The notes: generated from the sequence alone by a model not told the origin. Shown: positions 10,048 to 20,794, numbered from the stretch's first letter. The stretch: DNA of 64,000 bases from Zobellia uliginosa (GCF_900156625.1 NZ_FTOB01000011.1:18727-82726), one strand, 5' to 3'. Numbers and translations: made by a program.

Positions 10048-13000
10048 ATGAAATTCAAACAGGGAACAATTTTTATGAAGTTGCAGGGCGATTGTCCTCG
10101 AATACTATTTTTTCTGATTTTATGTTGCAGCATGGCCGTTCATGCGCAAGAGGTAAGCAAAGTAACAGGTACTGTTGTTGATGCAGAAGATGGAGTCCCC
10201 ATACCGGGTGTTTCTATTGTAAAAAAGGGAACCAATATAGGGGTTTCGACAGACTTTGACGGAAATTATTCCATTGCCGCGAAACAAGGCGATATTTTGG
10301 AATTTAGCTATATAGGAATGGAGTTTCAAGCCATTACTGTATCCGAACCGGTTTTAAACGTGCGTATGAAGGCCGATGTAGAAAACCTTGAGGAGGTAGT
10401 GGTAATTGGTTACGGAGCGGTTAAAAAGAAGGAGCTGACAGGTGCCGTTGCTAGTGTTAAGGGCGATGATTTGGAAAACATCGTTACCCAAGATTTAGGT
10501 ACGGCCCTACAAGGTCAGGTTTCCGGGGTTAACATTGTAAGTTCCGGCCAGCCCGGAGCCGCATCGGAAATATTAATTAGGGGCATAACCAGTATATCTG
10601 GATCAAATACGCCATTGTATGTGGTAGATGGTATACCACAGGAAGGTGACCCAAGAATAGCTCCAAGTGATATTGAATCCATTGATATATTAAAGGATGC
10701 CTCATCTGCGGCTATTTATGGAACTAGGGGGGCTTCAGGTGTTATCTTGATTACAACAAAGCAAGGTAAGCAAGGGGCATTATCCGTACGTGTAGACGCT
10801 TCTTACGGTTTTCAGAAAGTTCCTTCAGGAATCGATTTAATGAATACAGAGGAGCAAACCTATTTTAATTTGGTTTCTGAGAGAAATGAAACGGGTAGTA
10901 CCGATGATGTTACGGTTTTAACCTTGGCAAGAAGCCCACAAGGTTTTCAGAACAATACAGATATAAGGGACATTATTATACGCGAGAATACCCCGTTTAA
11001 GAATTACTCGGTAAACGTATCCGGAGGCGGTAACGACATCAAATATAATGTCTCTACCAGTTTGTATGATACCGAAGGGGTAATTATAAACTCAGATTTT
11101 AAAAGATTCAATACTAGGGTCAATACTACTTATACGCGTGGTAAATGGGGTATAAATGCAAGTGTTGGTATGAGTCGTGAAGATCGGTCACGTGAACCGG
11201 GAGGAATAATAAATCAAGTTATTAGATATCTTCCAACGCAACAAGGTTTAGAAGCTATAGGTTCTGATGAACCCTTAGTGGAAGTTAGGTCTACTGAGTC
11301 AAATCGATTGGGATGGGTTTTGAATAGCTTGAGCAGTACTGATATTGAGCGAACCGTAAGAACTTTTGCCTCTTTTAATGTCAACTATGAAATTGTTAAA
11401 GGGCTTAATGTCTGGTCTAGAATTGGTGTAAACGAGTCTAACGGATATAGAGATAGGTTTTTAGGATATACCCCTGTATTTACAGCAGAAGGAGAGCTTA
11501 TAAACAATCCGTCCGATAGCTTTGCCGAAAGTCGTGCTAACCAAAGGTCTTCAAATGTTTGGGAAACCGTGCTGACCTATAAAAATCAACTTTCCGAAGA
11601 TCATAATCTAACCTTAACGGCTGGGTATACACAGGAAGAATATAGCGGAAAAGATTTTAGCGCTAAAAAATTTGGCGTGCAGAATAACGATATCAGGGTT
11701 TTGGACAATGCCACAATTAACCCTGATGCACAATCGGGTTTTTACTATAACTCAACTATTCTTGGCATGTTGGGAAGATTGCAATACAATTATAAAGGCA
11801 AGTATTTCTTGAGTTCTAGTGTACGTAGAGATGGGTCTTCAAAATTTGGGGAGAGTAGACGTTGGGGACTTTTTCCTTCGGTATCCGTTTCGTGGAACGT
11901 ATCCGATGAGGGTTTTTGGAAACCACTTAAGAATGTGGTCAACAACTTTAAACTTCGGGCCAATAGAGGTTCCTTGGGGAATAATAGATTTGGAGATTAT
12001 GCCTTTTCCGCTGCCATTGCTAGTGGTATAGATTATTCTTTTGGTACAGGAGACGGTGTTTTGAACATTGGTTCCGCACAGTCGGAATTCGCTAATGCCC
12101 TTGTGAAGTGGGAAACTAAAAAGGAAGTGAACTTTGGGGCTGATTTTGGTCTTTTCAAAAACAAGATAACCCTATCTGCAGATATTTATAACATTAAGAA
12201 TGAAGATATGCTGTTTCCTATTGTCTTACCTGGTTCTGCAGGTGGTGGCGGTAATTCCCAAATTGTCTTGAATGTTGGGAATATGACAAATAAAGGAGCG
12301 GAGTTGGCCATAGGGTACCGAGAAAAAATAGGCCGGTTTAATTTTAATATGAACGGAACATTCACTACCAATGAAAACAAGATTACGAAGATATCAGGGG
12401 ATAAAGGTTTCATTTTCACAAATGATTATGGACTCGTAAGTGGAGCAAGGGTAGAATCTCAAGTAACCGTACTCGCCGAAGGTTACGAAGCCGGTGCCTT
12501 CTTTTTAAGGAAAACGAACGGTATTGCCGATACACCGGAAAAGTTGGCGGAATATCAAGAGATAGACCCGGCTGCTAAGATGGGGGATGTCGTCTACATC
12601 GATTCCAATGGCGATGGCAGTATATCGGATGCCGATAGGGTATACAGTGGTAGCGGACTGCCCGAATATGAGATTGGCTATAATTTTAATGCAAATTATA
12701 AAGGTGTTGATTTTTCCATGCAGTGGTATGCTGCTTTGGGTCACGAGATTATGAATGGGTCAAAGGCAACCGCGTATGCTTACGGTAGGCACAAAGATCT
12801 TATTTACGCATGGTCAGAATCAAATACTTCAACTCCCATACCCGCTTTTAGAGGAGATATAAAAGCGCACCCCAATTTTAGGGGATACAATGATTTATGG
12901 TTGGAAGACGGTGATTATGTACGATTAAAAAATGTGACTTTAGGCTATAGCTTTCCTAGAAAATTAGTCGAGAAGGCAGGATTGTCCAAATTCAGGATAT

Positions 13001-13146
13001 ATGCCACGGCCCAAAACCTTTTGACCATTACGGATTATGAAGGATATAACCCGGAAATAGGGGGAGGGATCAGTGCACGAGGTTTGGATAAGGGTAATTA
13101 CCCAATAACATCTCAATATTTATTTGGATTGGAGTTTAATTTTTAA
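10048..13146 (+). CDS. SusC-like TonB-dependent outer-membrane glycan transporter
   Basis: The 1032-aa product has a signal peptide ending near HAQ. A carboxypeptidase-D-like regulatory domain follows (VTGTVVDAEDGVPIPGVSI), then a TonB box/plug region (VVVIGYGAVKKKELTGAV, and LYVVDGIPQEG in the plug). The rest is a long beta-barrel ending in an aromatic (LFGLEFNF), as expected for BAM-inserted barrels. It transports oligosaccharides across the outer membrane together with SusD, which starts 12 bp downstream. An internal ATG at 10075 is an alternative start that also keeps a signal peptide; the first ATG was kept. Confidence 0.95.
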   Translation: MKFKQGTIFMKLQGDCPRILFFLILCCSMAVHAQEVSKVTGTVVDAEDGVPIPGVSIVKKGTNIGVSTDFDGNYSIAAKQGDILEFSYIGMEFQAITVSEPVLNVRMKADVENLEEVVVIGYGAVKKKELTGAVASVKGDDLENIVTQDLGTALQGQVSGVNIVSSGQPGAASEILIRGITSISGSNTPLYVVDGIPQEGDPRIAPSDIESIDILKDASSAAIYGTRGASGVILITTKQGKQGALSVRVDASYGFQKVPSGIDLMNTEEQTYFNLVSERNETGSTDDVTVLTLARSPQGFQNNTDIRDIIIRENTPFKNYSVNVSGGGNDIKYNVSTSLYDTEGVIINSDFKRFNTRVNTTYTRGKWGINASVGMSREDRSREPGGIINQVIRYLPTQQGLEAIGSDEPLVEVRSTESNRLGWVLNSLSSTDIERTVRTFASFNVNYEIVKGLNVWSRIGVNESNGYRDRFLGYTPVFTAEGELINNPSDSFAESRANQRSSNVWETVLTYKNQLSEDHNLTLTAGYTQEEYSGKDFSAKKFGVQNNDIRVLDNATINPDAQSGFYYNSTILGMLGRLQYNYKGKYFLSSSVRRDGSSKFGESRRWGLFPSVSVSWNVSDEGFWKPLKNVVNNFKLRANRGSLGNNRFGDYAFSAAIASGIDYSFGTGDGVLNIGSAQSEFANALVKWETKKEVNFGADFGLFKNKITLSADIYNIKNEDMLFPIVLPGSAGGGGNSQIVLNVGNMTNKGAELAIGYREKIGRFNFNMNGTFTTNENKITKISGDKGFIFTNDYGLVSGARVESQVTVLAEGYEAGAFFLRKTNGIADTPEKLAEYQEIDPAAKMGDVVYIDSNGDGSISDADRVYSGSGLPEYEIGYNFNANYKGVDFSMQWYAALGHEIMNGSKATAYAYGRHKDLIYAWSESNTSTPIPAFRGDIKAHPNFRGYNDLWLEDGDYVRLKNVTLGYSFPRKLVEKAGLSKFRIYATAQNLLTITDYEGYNPEIGGGISARGLDKGNYPITSQYLFGLEFNF

Positions 13147-13158
13147 TGTGCAATTATT

Positions 13159-14904
13159 ATGATACGAATTACTATAAAATACATCTGTTTAATATGTTTT
13201 TCATCGGTATTACTCACTTCTTGTGATGATGAAATTCTAGATCAAACAGACCCTAACAGAATTTCTACAGCTAGTTTTTGGAAAAACTTGGATGAGACCA
13301 ACAGTACTTTGACCGCTACCTATGCTACCATGTTCAATCATTATGTTTTAGGTTTAGTGGAAGAATCATGGCGTTCGGATATGGGGTGGCCTGGTTTTGG
13401 TAGGCCAACACCTGGCGACGGAACAGGAAGAACCTACTATTTCAAAACCTATACCAATAGTGACAAATCTATCCAGAATAAATGGGACGGATTGTACCAA
13501 GGTATATCCCGGGCCAACCAAACCATAAACGGTCTCAAAGCTTTAGAGGGGGAAGTAGATGAGGAAGAATGGACGTTGCAAATGGCCCAAGCCCGTTTCT
13601 TCAGGGGCCTGTTCCATTTTTATTTGCATACGAGCTTTAATAATGGAAATGTCATAATTAGGGACGATGTTCCCGTTACTCAGGAAGATTTCAATAAAGG
13701 GGTTTCCCCTTCGGAGGAAGTAATGGAGTTCTTTAGGGAGGACCTAGAGTACGCATATCAAAATTTACCGGCTAAATATGAAAATCTAAGTGCAAATCAA
13801 GGTCGCGTCACGGCAGGTACAGCGGCAACCATATTGGGTACTAGCTTTTTGTACGAGAAAGAATACACGAAAGCCTTGGCGCTATTTAATGATGTTATAG
13901 ATAATCCTGATTACGGTTATAAGCTGGTAGATGCTAATGTTCTTTTCACAATTGAAGGGGAATTTAATGCAGAATCCATTTTTGAAATCCCATATAATGT
14001 GATACATAGACCAGAGCTGAGTCAATGGGATGAATTAAGCCAAACCAATAGATATGGGTTTCTGTTCTCGGGTGTAACGGTATCTATGCCCGCATGGATT
14101 CAATACAAATACAAGACAGAACCCATGGATGTTTTGGATGAGCGAAATTATTATGTGGACCCTGTTGAGGGTAGAAAATTGCGTAACGTTCCGTTAAGGG
14201 CTTCCCAAATGGTAACATTGATCGAAGATGAGCAAACGCTGTATTACCTAGACGATAATGTTAGTGAGAACATGAAAAAAGGTGCTAGGGGCTGGGGTTT
14301 TGGTCATTCTAAAAAGTATAGCAATCACGACCACTTGGAAAGCGAGGATGATAATCCGGAAGGCACCTGGAATTCTGGAAAAAACGTAACGGTTAACAGG
14401 TTGGCAGAAGTGTACTTAATGCGTGCAGAGTGTTTGATACAGACTGGAAACGTTGCAGGTGCTTTGGCTGATATTAACAAAATTCGTGAAAGATGGGGAT
14501 TGCAATTGCTTGGCCCGGCCATGGATAGCAACCATACCTATGACGAAGTAGCGTATACCGAAGAATCATTGATGGATCGTCTAATGTATGTGGAAAAACC
14601 TCTGGAACTATCCAATGAAGGACATTCTATAAGATGGACAGATTTGAGAAGATGGGGAATTATAAAGGAAAACTTTGATAGGTTGGCAAGCGAGGTTTAC
14701 TACGCGGTACCTTACAATTTCACAAGGTTGGATGGTTCAAAGGGTTGGAACGATGCATCTGTAGTTATGGGCCCGGAACCTGCTGAATTTGAGTTGTTGG
14801 TAGATTTTGAATACGACTTGACCGCCCAGAATTACAATCCGGAGTTGCATGATTACTTACCGATCCCGCTTAGTGAAATAAATGCGAATTCAAACATAGA
14901 ATAA
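13159..14904 (+). CDS. SusD/RagB-family glycan-binding lipoprotein
   Basis: The 581-aa product has lipobox LLTSC with Cys22, followed by the acidic DDE export signal typical of surface lipoproteins. Typical SusD features are the N-terminal ISTASFWKNLDE segment, TPR-like helices (QMAQARFFRGLFHFYL), and the C-terminal NRLAEVYLMRAECLIQTG and LSNEGHSIRWTDLRRWG motifs. It ends DYLPIPLSEINAN, the usual C-terminal signature. It caps the SusC barrel and delivers glycan. It is co-transcribed with SusC and with the next gene, which begins 15 bp later. Confidence 0.95.
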   Translation: MIRITIKYICLICFSSVLLTSCDDEILDQTDPNRISTASFWKNLDETNSTLTATYATMFNHYVLGLVEESWRSDMGWPGFGRPTPGDGTGRTYYFKTYTNSDKSIQNKWDGLYQGISRANQTINGLKALEGEVDEEEWTLQMAQARFFRGLFHFYLHTSFNNGNVIIRDDVPVTQEDFNKGVSPSEEVMEFFREDLEYAYQNLPAKYENLSANQGRVTAGTAATILGTSFLYEKEYTKALALFNDVIDNPDYGYKLVDANVLFTIEGEFNAESIFEIPYNVIHRPELSQWDELSQTNRYGFLFSGVTVSMPAWIQYKYKTEPMDVLDERNYYVDPVEGRKLRNVPLRASQMVTLIEDEQTLYYLDDNVSENMKKGARGWGFGHSKKYSNHDHLESEDDNPEGTWNSGKNVTVNRLAEVYLMRAECLIQTGNVAGALADINKIRERWGLQLLGPAMDSNHTYDEVAYTEESLMDRLMYVEKPLELSNEGHSIRWTDLRRWGIIKENFDRLASEVYYAVPYNFTRLDGSKGWNDASVVMGPEPAEFELLVDFEYDLTAQNYNPELHDYLPIPLSEINANSNIE

Positions 14905-14919
14905 CCAAAAAAATCAATT

Positions 14920-16593
14920 ATGAAAACGATTAGATTATTAATGATATGTTTTTTGGCGGTATCGACCAGTTGCCAAAATGACGATGAATATGAGGCTCCC
15001 GATACCTTGTCGGATGTGGCTTATTATACCAGTGTGTTTCCAGGTTCACCGTTTAATGCATCTGCGGAAAAAGACTTTATATCTTTTATGGATGCTTCCC
15101 AAGGAGCCATAAGCCATGAGTGGACTATTGAAGAGGGAAACTTCTTTTTAAGACCGGGTTTTAAAGTCAATGATTCCTTGCCAATTTTTATTAATGAAGA
15201 ACTTGGTTTGACCACTACGGATAAGACCGCCCATGTAATGTTCATGAATGAAGGGATAAACAAAGTTTGTCTGAAAAATACCTTTAGTGAACCGGTAACC
15301 TTACAGACCGAAGACGGACCTATTTCTGCAGTACAGGAGGGTGATGTCTATATTTTTGAAAAATGTTTCGAAATCGACGTTTTTGCCAAAGACATTCAAC
15401 CGGCCTTCAAAGTGTTACAGGACGGTGAGGAAATATTGAGGGTCGGTGCAAACGACGTAATAAATGAAGATATCAGCACTTGGCCGGTAGTAGATGTTGA
15501 AGTAAATAAAACGTTGACCTTTGTTGATCTAACTACCGTAGGAAGACCCAACGATAGAACCTGGAGTTTGTCAGGGATACCACAAACTTCTACCGATTCC
15601 GTAGCTGAGGTAGCATTCTTGAATTTTGGCACTACAACAACTGTTGGAAATATAAAGTCTTCTCGTATAGCTCCTTTACCCACTGCTTCTACTTTTATGC
15701 AAATCCCTTTAAGGGTGAGAGTAGTTTCTTCTTCTCAACCTTTTGAGATCTTGAGTGAAATATCAGAAAATGAATCCGGTAAATTAACATTTCAGGTCTC
15801 AGGTGTGTTAGACCCGGCTTCCTTGTCCGGTGAAAGTGCAAATTTTACGGTTAATGTAGTAAATGAAGCTTCAGGATTTGATCAAAATATTGCAGTACAA
15901 CAGATAGGTGTTAATCCTGAAGACGGTTCAATATTAGAGATGACTTTAGCTGAACCTGTGTATAACTCGGATAAGATTACAGTATCCTATGCCGGGGGCA
16001 ATATCCTATCTACCGATCAAAGAGTATTAAATTCTTTTGAAGAGAAGATCGCAACACTAAGTGCTGGGGAAGATGTTCTTGCATCGGATGAGCGCTATAG
16101 TTTTGAAATTGAGGAGGATAGGGGTAACGGCGGTAATACGGCGGGTTGGTGGACCAATCATAACAATCCGTGGTATTTTATGGGAACACGCGATATTTCT
16201 GCCGCGGACGGTACCCGAGTGGTACGTTTTCATGCGGATGATTATGCCACGGTACCCGATGTTACATGGTTTTGGGGCTTAAGTGCAGCAGAAACTGCAG
16301 CCTTGGTTCCCAACGCCGGAACCTATAGACTTTCAATAAAAGTGTACCGGGAGTCTGGATCTACCATTGGTGCATTTGTAATCAACACCAACCCGGAATG
16401 GGTCATAAGTATAATCGATTTTAGTGAAGGAGAAGATGGTCAATGGGTAACCTATGAGGTGGATGTAGAATTGACAGATGCTATGGAAAGGTTGAATATA
16501 GGGGTTCGAAAGGCAGATAACCCTGGTGTTTCCGGCCCCCAGACATTTTATATAGACGATATAAAGCTTGCCCCAATCGAGGCGAGACCCTAG
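14920..16593 (+). CDS. Putative surface glycan-binding lipoprotein (SusE/F position)
   Basis: The 557-aa product has lipobox STSC with Cys18 followed by QNDDE, a surface-export signal. The middle of the protein looks like PKD/Ig-like domains (SHEWTIEEGNF, DRTWSLSG). The C-terminal part, from about residue 390, ends in a jelly-roll-like module (TFYIDDIKLAPIE) resembling carbohydrate-binding modules. Position immediately after SusD is where surface glycan-binding proteins are normally encoded. Sequence conservation in this class is poor, so the role is inferred mainly from position, signal and architecture. Confidence 0.65.
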   Translation: MKTIRLLMICFLAVSTSCQNDDEYEAPDTLSDVAYYTSVFPGSPFNASAEKDFISFMDASQGAISHEWTIEEGNFFLRPGFKVNDSLPIFINEELGLTTTDKTAHVMFMNEGINKVCLKNTFSEPVTLQTEDGPISAVQEGDVYIFEKCFEIDVFAKDIQPAFKVLQDGEEILRVGANDVINEDISTWPVVDVEVNKTLTFVDLTTVGRPNDRTWSLSGIPQTSTDSVAEVAFLNFGTTTTVGNIKSSRIAPLPTASTFMQIPLRVRVVSSSQPFEILSEISENESGKLTFQVSGVLDPASLSGESANFTVNVVNEASGFDQNIAVQQIGVNPEDGSILEMTLAEPVYNSDKITVSYAGGNILSTDQRVLNSFEEKIATLSAGEDVLASDERYSFEIEEDRGNGGNTAGWWTNHNNPWYFMGTRDISAADGTRVVRFHADDYATVPDVTWFWGLSAAETAALVPNAGTYRLSIKVYRESGSTIGAFVINTNPEWVISIIDFSEGEDGQWVTYEVDVELTDAMERLNIGVRKADNPGVSGPQTFYIDDIKLAPIEARP

Positions 16594-16627
16594 TTTATAA
16601 TTTGAGTAGTTGTGTGTTAGTGTAAGT

Positions 16628-16663
16628 TTCCCCCTCTGGGACCTTTGTTCCGGGGGGAATTTT
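16628..16663 (+). terminator. Hairpin after the SusCD operon
   Basis: TTCCCCC at 16628-16634 pairs with GGGGGAA at 16653-16659, with further pairing possible inside, followed by TTTT. It lies 35 bp after the glycan-binding-protein stop and about 180 bp before the next gene. It is likely an intrinsic terminator or attenuator separating SusCD expression from the enzymes. Confidence 0.65.
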
Positions 16664-16846
16664 AATCATTATAATTAAAACAAAAGACCTGATGTAAAAT
16701 GAAAAAAAACTTTGTAAAACGATTGATTATTGAAACTGCTGGTACAAGAGGGCGTCACCCTTGACCAGATTAACTGCACTATGTCCCCTAAATATTACCA
16801 CTCTGATACCACTGTATCCAGAGAATTAACCTAAAAAAATAAAACT

Positions 16847-19800
16847 ATGGAAAAGAGAATACTGAATCTTTTTGTGCAAATGATATTTGTTTTTTGTGTA
16901 GGCTATTCGGCGACCGCACAGAGAACTAGAATTCCGAAAATAAATATTGAAGATTTTTCCGGTACGGAAGAAGAAGCCAATCTTAAAATAGAGGCGCTTA
17001 ACGAACTTATTTCAGAGGCTGAAAACTTGGGAATAGACGCTACAAAAGAAAAAATGGCGGTTCGGTTGGCCCAAATATTTTTGTTTTATGCCAACTGGGA
17101 CGAAAAAAATAGAAGTGCATACGAAAAAATGTTCGAAGAATTGCACAGCTTTCATGAAACAACACCTGAAATACTTGCAGAGTATCTACCCGTATATGAA
17201 CGTAGTGAAGTGATTACGGTTCTTGATAAGGCGATCACCACCATTAATAGACTGATCAGTGGTGAGATATCACGAAACCCTATACCTAATATTGACTGGT
17301 CACAAATAACCTATGAGAACAATAAGCAGGTGTATGATGGTAAGCCTGTTTTCTTAGCGGACTATACCTGGCAAAAAGACAAGGCGGGCCCACATGATAT
17401 TACCACTTACTTTGGTAATTATGGCAGTCTTTACATAGACCCAGCTATGGTAGAAAATGAGGAAGGTGATATAACACCGTGGGTATTAAGCGATATAAAT
17501 AGTAAACCATCGGGCAATTTTGGGATTATGTTTATAGGTCATACTAGATTTCCAAGTTGGCTTGAAACCAAATATCCGGATATACGTACAGGTGGAGGTC
17601 TTTTTACTAAATATGATATTAGTAATCCCGGGGCCCGTGAAGTTAACCGCAAATTATTTGAAGGAATCATCCCTAGTTTAAAAGGGAAAAAATTTGTGGA
17701 ACAAGGTTATATGCTTAGCAATGAACCGCATTGGAATCTTTCCGGAAATTGGGAAACGGTACAATTTTCTAATTACGCTATGGATAGCCTTAAGACTTGG
17801 CTTAAAGATAAGCACCATAACATAGCAAACCTAAATGCCCTATGGAACAAGAATTACTCAAGTTTTGAAGAAGTATCGGTAACCGTTCCCATGTCGGAAG
17901 TAGAGCGTGGAAAGCCAGTTTGGTACGATGTTATGAAATTCAACCAAGAACGTGCGAATAACTGGTTTAGTTTTTTACACGATGAGGTTAAAAAAAATGA
18001 CCCAAATGCAAAAACACATATTAAGTTAATTCCGCTCCATTGGTCGGGAAACGATAGACATCAAGGTCTAGATTTTGAAACACTCACCAGTATAACGGAT
18101 CATATCGGTAATGATGCGGGAGCAAAAAATTCCCTAAGGTGGGGGGCAAAACAAGATTGGGAAGACAGGTATCATTTTCTCTGGAGACACCTAAGTATGC
18201 CGTATGATTTCTTTAGGTCGGTTTCACCGAATAAAATCAATTACAATTCCGAAGTACATTTCTTACAGGCACCTGCATTCACAGATTTGTTTTTAGACCC
18301 GAATTATGTAAGGTCGGTTTATTGGTTGGCCGTCTTGCAAGGAATGAACTCCTCACAGACTTGGTTCTGGCCACGATTGGAAGATGGATCTTTTCGTTTG
18401 GGGCATGATTCTGTAAAAGAGTTGGCCGGGTCCGCAATTAACCAACCTCAAGTCATACATGAGATTACTTCTACTATGATGGATATAAATTCACATGCAG
18501 AAACTATTGATGCGCTACAAAACTTGAAACAACCTATCAGAATTTTTTATTCGGAAACATCGGCCATAAATAAAAAAGAACATATGGACGATATTTTTGA
18601 TATATACGAATCACTGTATTTTGAGGGTGTACCCATTGGTTTTGCTACGCAAAAAATCATAACTGATCAGAATAACGCCCTATGGGATGTGGTCGTAGTT
18701 CATAAGACAGATTATGTTGCAGAAGAAGAATTGAATGCTTTACAGGCTTATTTGGATAAGGGGGGTACCGTAATTCTAGATGCGGTCAGCTTAAAAAAAG
18801 ATGAGTACGGAAGAAATCATGGTGTAGCTTTAAATACAAACAACGGAGGGAAAATTTTAAGAAGTTCATCTCTTTCCGATATGGTTTCCAATGCGCTAGA
18901 AATTGCAGATTCAAAGGGTAGGCTTCCTAACGTAGTTTTGGAAGAAACTAATGATTTAGGATTAAAGGGGTGTGTCTGGAGAGGCTATCGAAGTCGTACC
19001 GGAGAGGATATCATCAATGTTATTAATATAGGAAAAGGGAAGGCTAATATAGCTCTGAAATTAAATAACTCTTCAGAGGAATTGGTAGTCACCGATCTGC
19101 TGACAAACGAGAGACTGGATAGTAATTTCACTATGGATCCTGAGACGGTGTACCTATTGGCGGTGCGTCAAAGAAGCGATGAGGATAATCGATTTAAAAT
19201 TACAACAACGGCAGAAACATGTCCCGATAAAAACAATGGATCCATTCATATAGTTGCCGATTTTGAGCAAAACTATACCGCAAAATTGAATAATGAAGAT
19301 TTTGAGTTTACCAAAGACCTGACAATTGAGGATGTTACCCCGGGGGCCTATGAATTATGTCTTACGACGGGTGAAAACGATATATCTTCATGCTATAACT
19401 TAACAGTAAAGGAAGCTGTTACTATAAAGGGACAATCTAGCGTAGCTACCAATAAATTAAATATGACAATTGAAAAAGGTACCGCGCCGTTCAGGGTTTT
19501 GGTCAATGACGAACAAGTATACGAAACACATGCGAACTCTTTTAGCATAGACGTCCAAAATGGCGATGAGGTTCAGGTTAAGACCGATCGCGAATGCGAG
19601 GGGGGGATAAATAAGGTAATCTCTTCTTATGGGGAGATACTTATGGCTCCCAACCCTTCGGATGGTGTGGTGGAGATTCATGTGCCTACAAGAAAAAAGA
19701 CGATTCAAATTAATTTAAGCAATCTTCAGTTTCAATTAATTTCCTCGAAGGTATATCCTGTAAGCTCTGGTATAGTAAAGTTAGACTTGACCGACAGTCC

Positions 19801-19867
19801 CGCTGGTGTTTATCTAGCAACAATTATGCTTGATGAGGTGGTTACGGTTAAAATTATTAAAGAGTAG
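16847..19867 (+). CDS. GH42/GH167-like beta-galactosidase with T9SS sorting domain
   Basis: The 1006-aa secreted protein has a signal peptide ending TAQ and a helical N-terminal region (about 30-140). A clan GH-A TIM barrel follows, then a GATase-like trimerisation region (DVVVVHKTDYVAEEEL). Barrel landmarks match GH42-type retaining enzymes: the acid/base in LSNEPHW (Glu293) and a nucleophile candidate in NYNSEVHF (Glu469), with helix LKDKHHNIANLNALWNKNY after the first. The C-terminus carries a type IX secretion A-type domain (MAPNPSDGVVEI to the end), so it is exported to the surface or medium. It is paralogous to the gene at 24085. Carrageenan-specific beta-galactosidases of GH167 are related to GH42, so this subfamily is possible, unproven. 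Confidence 0.75.
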   Translation: MEKRILNLFVQMIFVFCVGYSATAQRTRIPKINIEDFSGTEEEANLKIEALNELISEAENLGIDATKEKMAVRLAQIFLFYANWDEKNRSAYEKMFEELHSFHETTPEILAEYLPVYERSEVITVLDKAITTINRLISGEISRNPIPNIDWSQITYENNKQVYDGKPVFLADYTWQKDKAGPHDITTYFGNYGSLYIDPAMVENEEGDITPWVLSDINSKPSGNFGIMFIGHTRFPSWLETKYPDIRTGGGLFTKYDISNPGAREVNRKLFEGIIPSLKGKKFVEQGYMLSNEPHWNLSGNWETVQFSNYAMDSLKTWLKDKHHNIANLNALWNKNYSSFEEVSVTVPMSEVERGKPVWYDVMKFNQERANNWFSFLHDEVKKNDPNAKTHIKLIPLHWSGNDRHQGLDFETLTSITDHIGNDAGAKNSLRWGAKQDWEDRYHFLWRHLSMPYDFFRSVSPNKINYNSEVHFLQAPAFTDLFLDPNYVRSVYWLAVLQGMNSSQTWFWPRLEDGSFRLGHDSVKELAGSAINQPQVIHEITSTMMDINSHAETIDALQNLKQPIRIFYSETSAINKKEHMDDIFDIYESLYFEGVPIGFATQKIITDQNNALWDVVVVHKTDYVAEEELNALQAYLDKGGTVILDAVSLKKDEYGRNHGVALNTNNGGKILRSSSLSDMVSNALEIADSKGRLPNVVLEETNDLGLKGCVWRGYRSRTGEDIINVINIGKGKANIALKLNNSSEELVVTDLLTNERLDSNFTMDPETVYLLAVRQRSDEDNRFKITTTAETCPDKNNGSIHIVADFEQNYTAKLNNEDFEFTKDLTIEDVTPGAYELCLTTGENDISSCYNLTVKEAVTIKGQSSVATNKLNMTIEKGTAPFRVLVNDEQVYETHANSFSIDVQNGDEVQVKTDRECEGGINKVISSYGEILMAPNPSDGVVEIHVPTRKKTIQINLSNLQFQLISSKVYPVSSGIVKLDLTDSPAGVYLATIMLDEVVTVKIIKE

Positions 19868-19873
19868 AATGTT

Positions 19874-20575
19874 ATGAGAGCTATTATAATTTTTCTGCTT
19901 GCGACTACAATTTTTTGGTCTTGTTCTAGCAGTAGTGATGACGGAGCTGAAAAAGGAACTCTACCAATTGATAATAAGGCACCTTTACCCGTAACTGAAC
20001 TTTTATTTCCCCCAAACAACATGTTGTGTTCAGATAACGTCTTGGAATTTCAATGGGAAAAGGCCCAGGATCCTAATGAAGACCCTTTGACTTATATTTT
20101 GGAGGTGGCAACAGATGATCAGTTTACAGAGGCAGCGATTTTTGATTCGGCTTCAAACGCTACAACCATTACTTTAGATAAAAATCAAATCTATTATTGG
20201 CGGGTTGCGGCAAAGGATCCTTTCAATTTGATAGGACCGCATTCAAAGGCATCCAAATTTTATACAGAAGGGTTTGGCGAAACCAACCATCTACCATTTA
20301 TGCCAGATTTGGTAGCTCCCGATACAAATGAAATGGTAGATGAGGGAATAGTCAAGCTAGATTGGACAGGTGGGGATGTAGATGGTGACCCACTTGCATA
20401 TGACATTTATTTTGACACGAAAAATCCTCCAGAAAATAAGATAGGTAGTAATGAAAGTAAGTCTTCCATTGAGGTGAACGTCCTTCCTGCCAGTACATAT
20501 TTTTGGAGGGTTAGGGTTAAGGACGGAAAGGGGGGAGAGGCCATTGGTCACGTTTGGAGCTTTGCAAGCAATTGA
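19874..20575 (+). CDS. Small lipoprotein with two fibronectin-III-like domains
   Basis: The 233-aa product has lipobox FWSC with Cys16 and a Ser/Asp-rich tether (SSSSDDG). Two Fn3-like repeats follow, each with the strand pattern LEFQWEKAQDPNEDPLTY / VKLDWTGGDVDGDPLAYDI and IYYWRVAAKD / TYFWRVRVKD. It begins 6 bp after the preceding enzyme stop, so the two are almost certainly co-transcribed. No catalytic motif is visible. It may act as a surface scaffold or glycan-binding accessory; similar Fn3 lipoproteins accompany surface enzymes in Bacteroidota loci. Confidence 0.6.
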   Translation: MRAIIIFLLATTIFWSCSSSSDDGAEKGTLPIDNKAPLPVTELLFPPNNMLCSDNVLEFQWEKAQDPNEDPLTYILEVATDDQFTEAAIFDSASNATTITLDKNQIYYWRVAAKDPFNLIGPHSKASKFYTEGFGETNHLPFMPDLVAPDTNEMVDEGIVKLDWTGGDVDGDPLAYDIYFDTKNPPENKIGSNESKSSIEVNVLPASTYFWRVRVKDGKGGEAIGHVWSFASN

Positions 20576-20794
20576 GATGTAATGCGAACAAAAGCTGCTT
20601 CGAACGTTTTCCGGAATTTTTTTAGATCAATACGTCATATAACATCTTTACTAACTATAAATAAGTACACCCAAAACTTAAAAGAGCTAATGCGTGTCAG
20701 TGCGAACTCTTGAAGCCTTTTTAAGGACGGTGATTTTTTCAGTATTAAGAAGATATTGTGCCCCATATCATTTTTTAACTTAAACTATAATATT

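Noticed and set aside
16621..16640. TGTAAGTTTCCCC as an IS3-type end matching that at 63906
   Set aside because: The resemblance covers only about a dozen bases and the following sequence is fully explained by the terminator hairpin.
20756..20794. TTG start 13 codons upstream of the GH82-like gene
   Set aside because: The signal peptide and lipobox begin at the ATG at 20795, and the extra residues do not resemble a leader.
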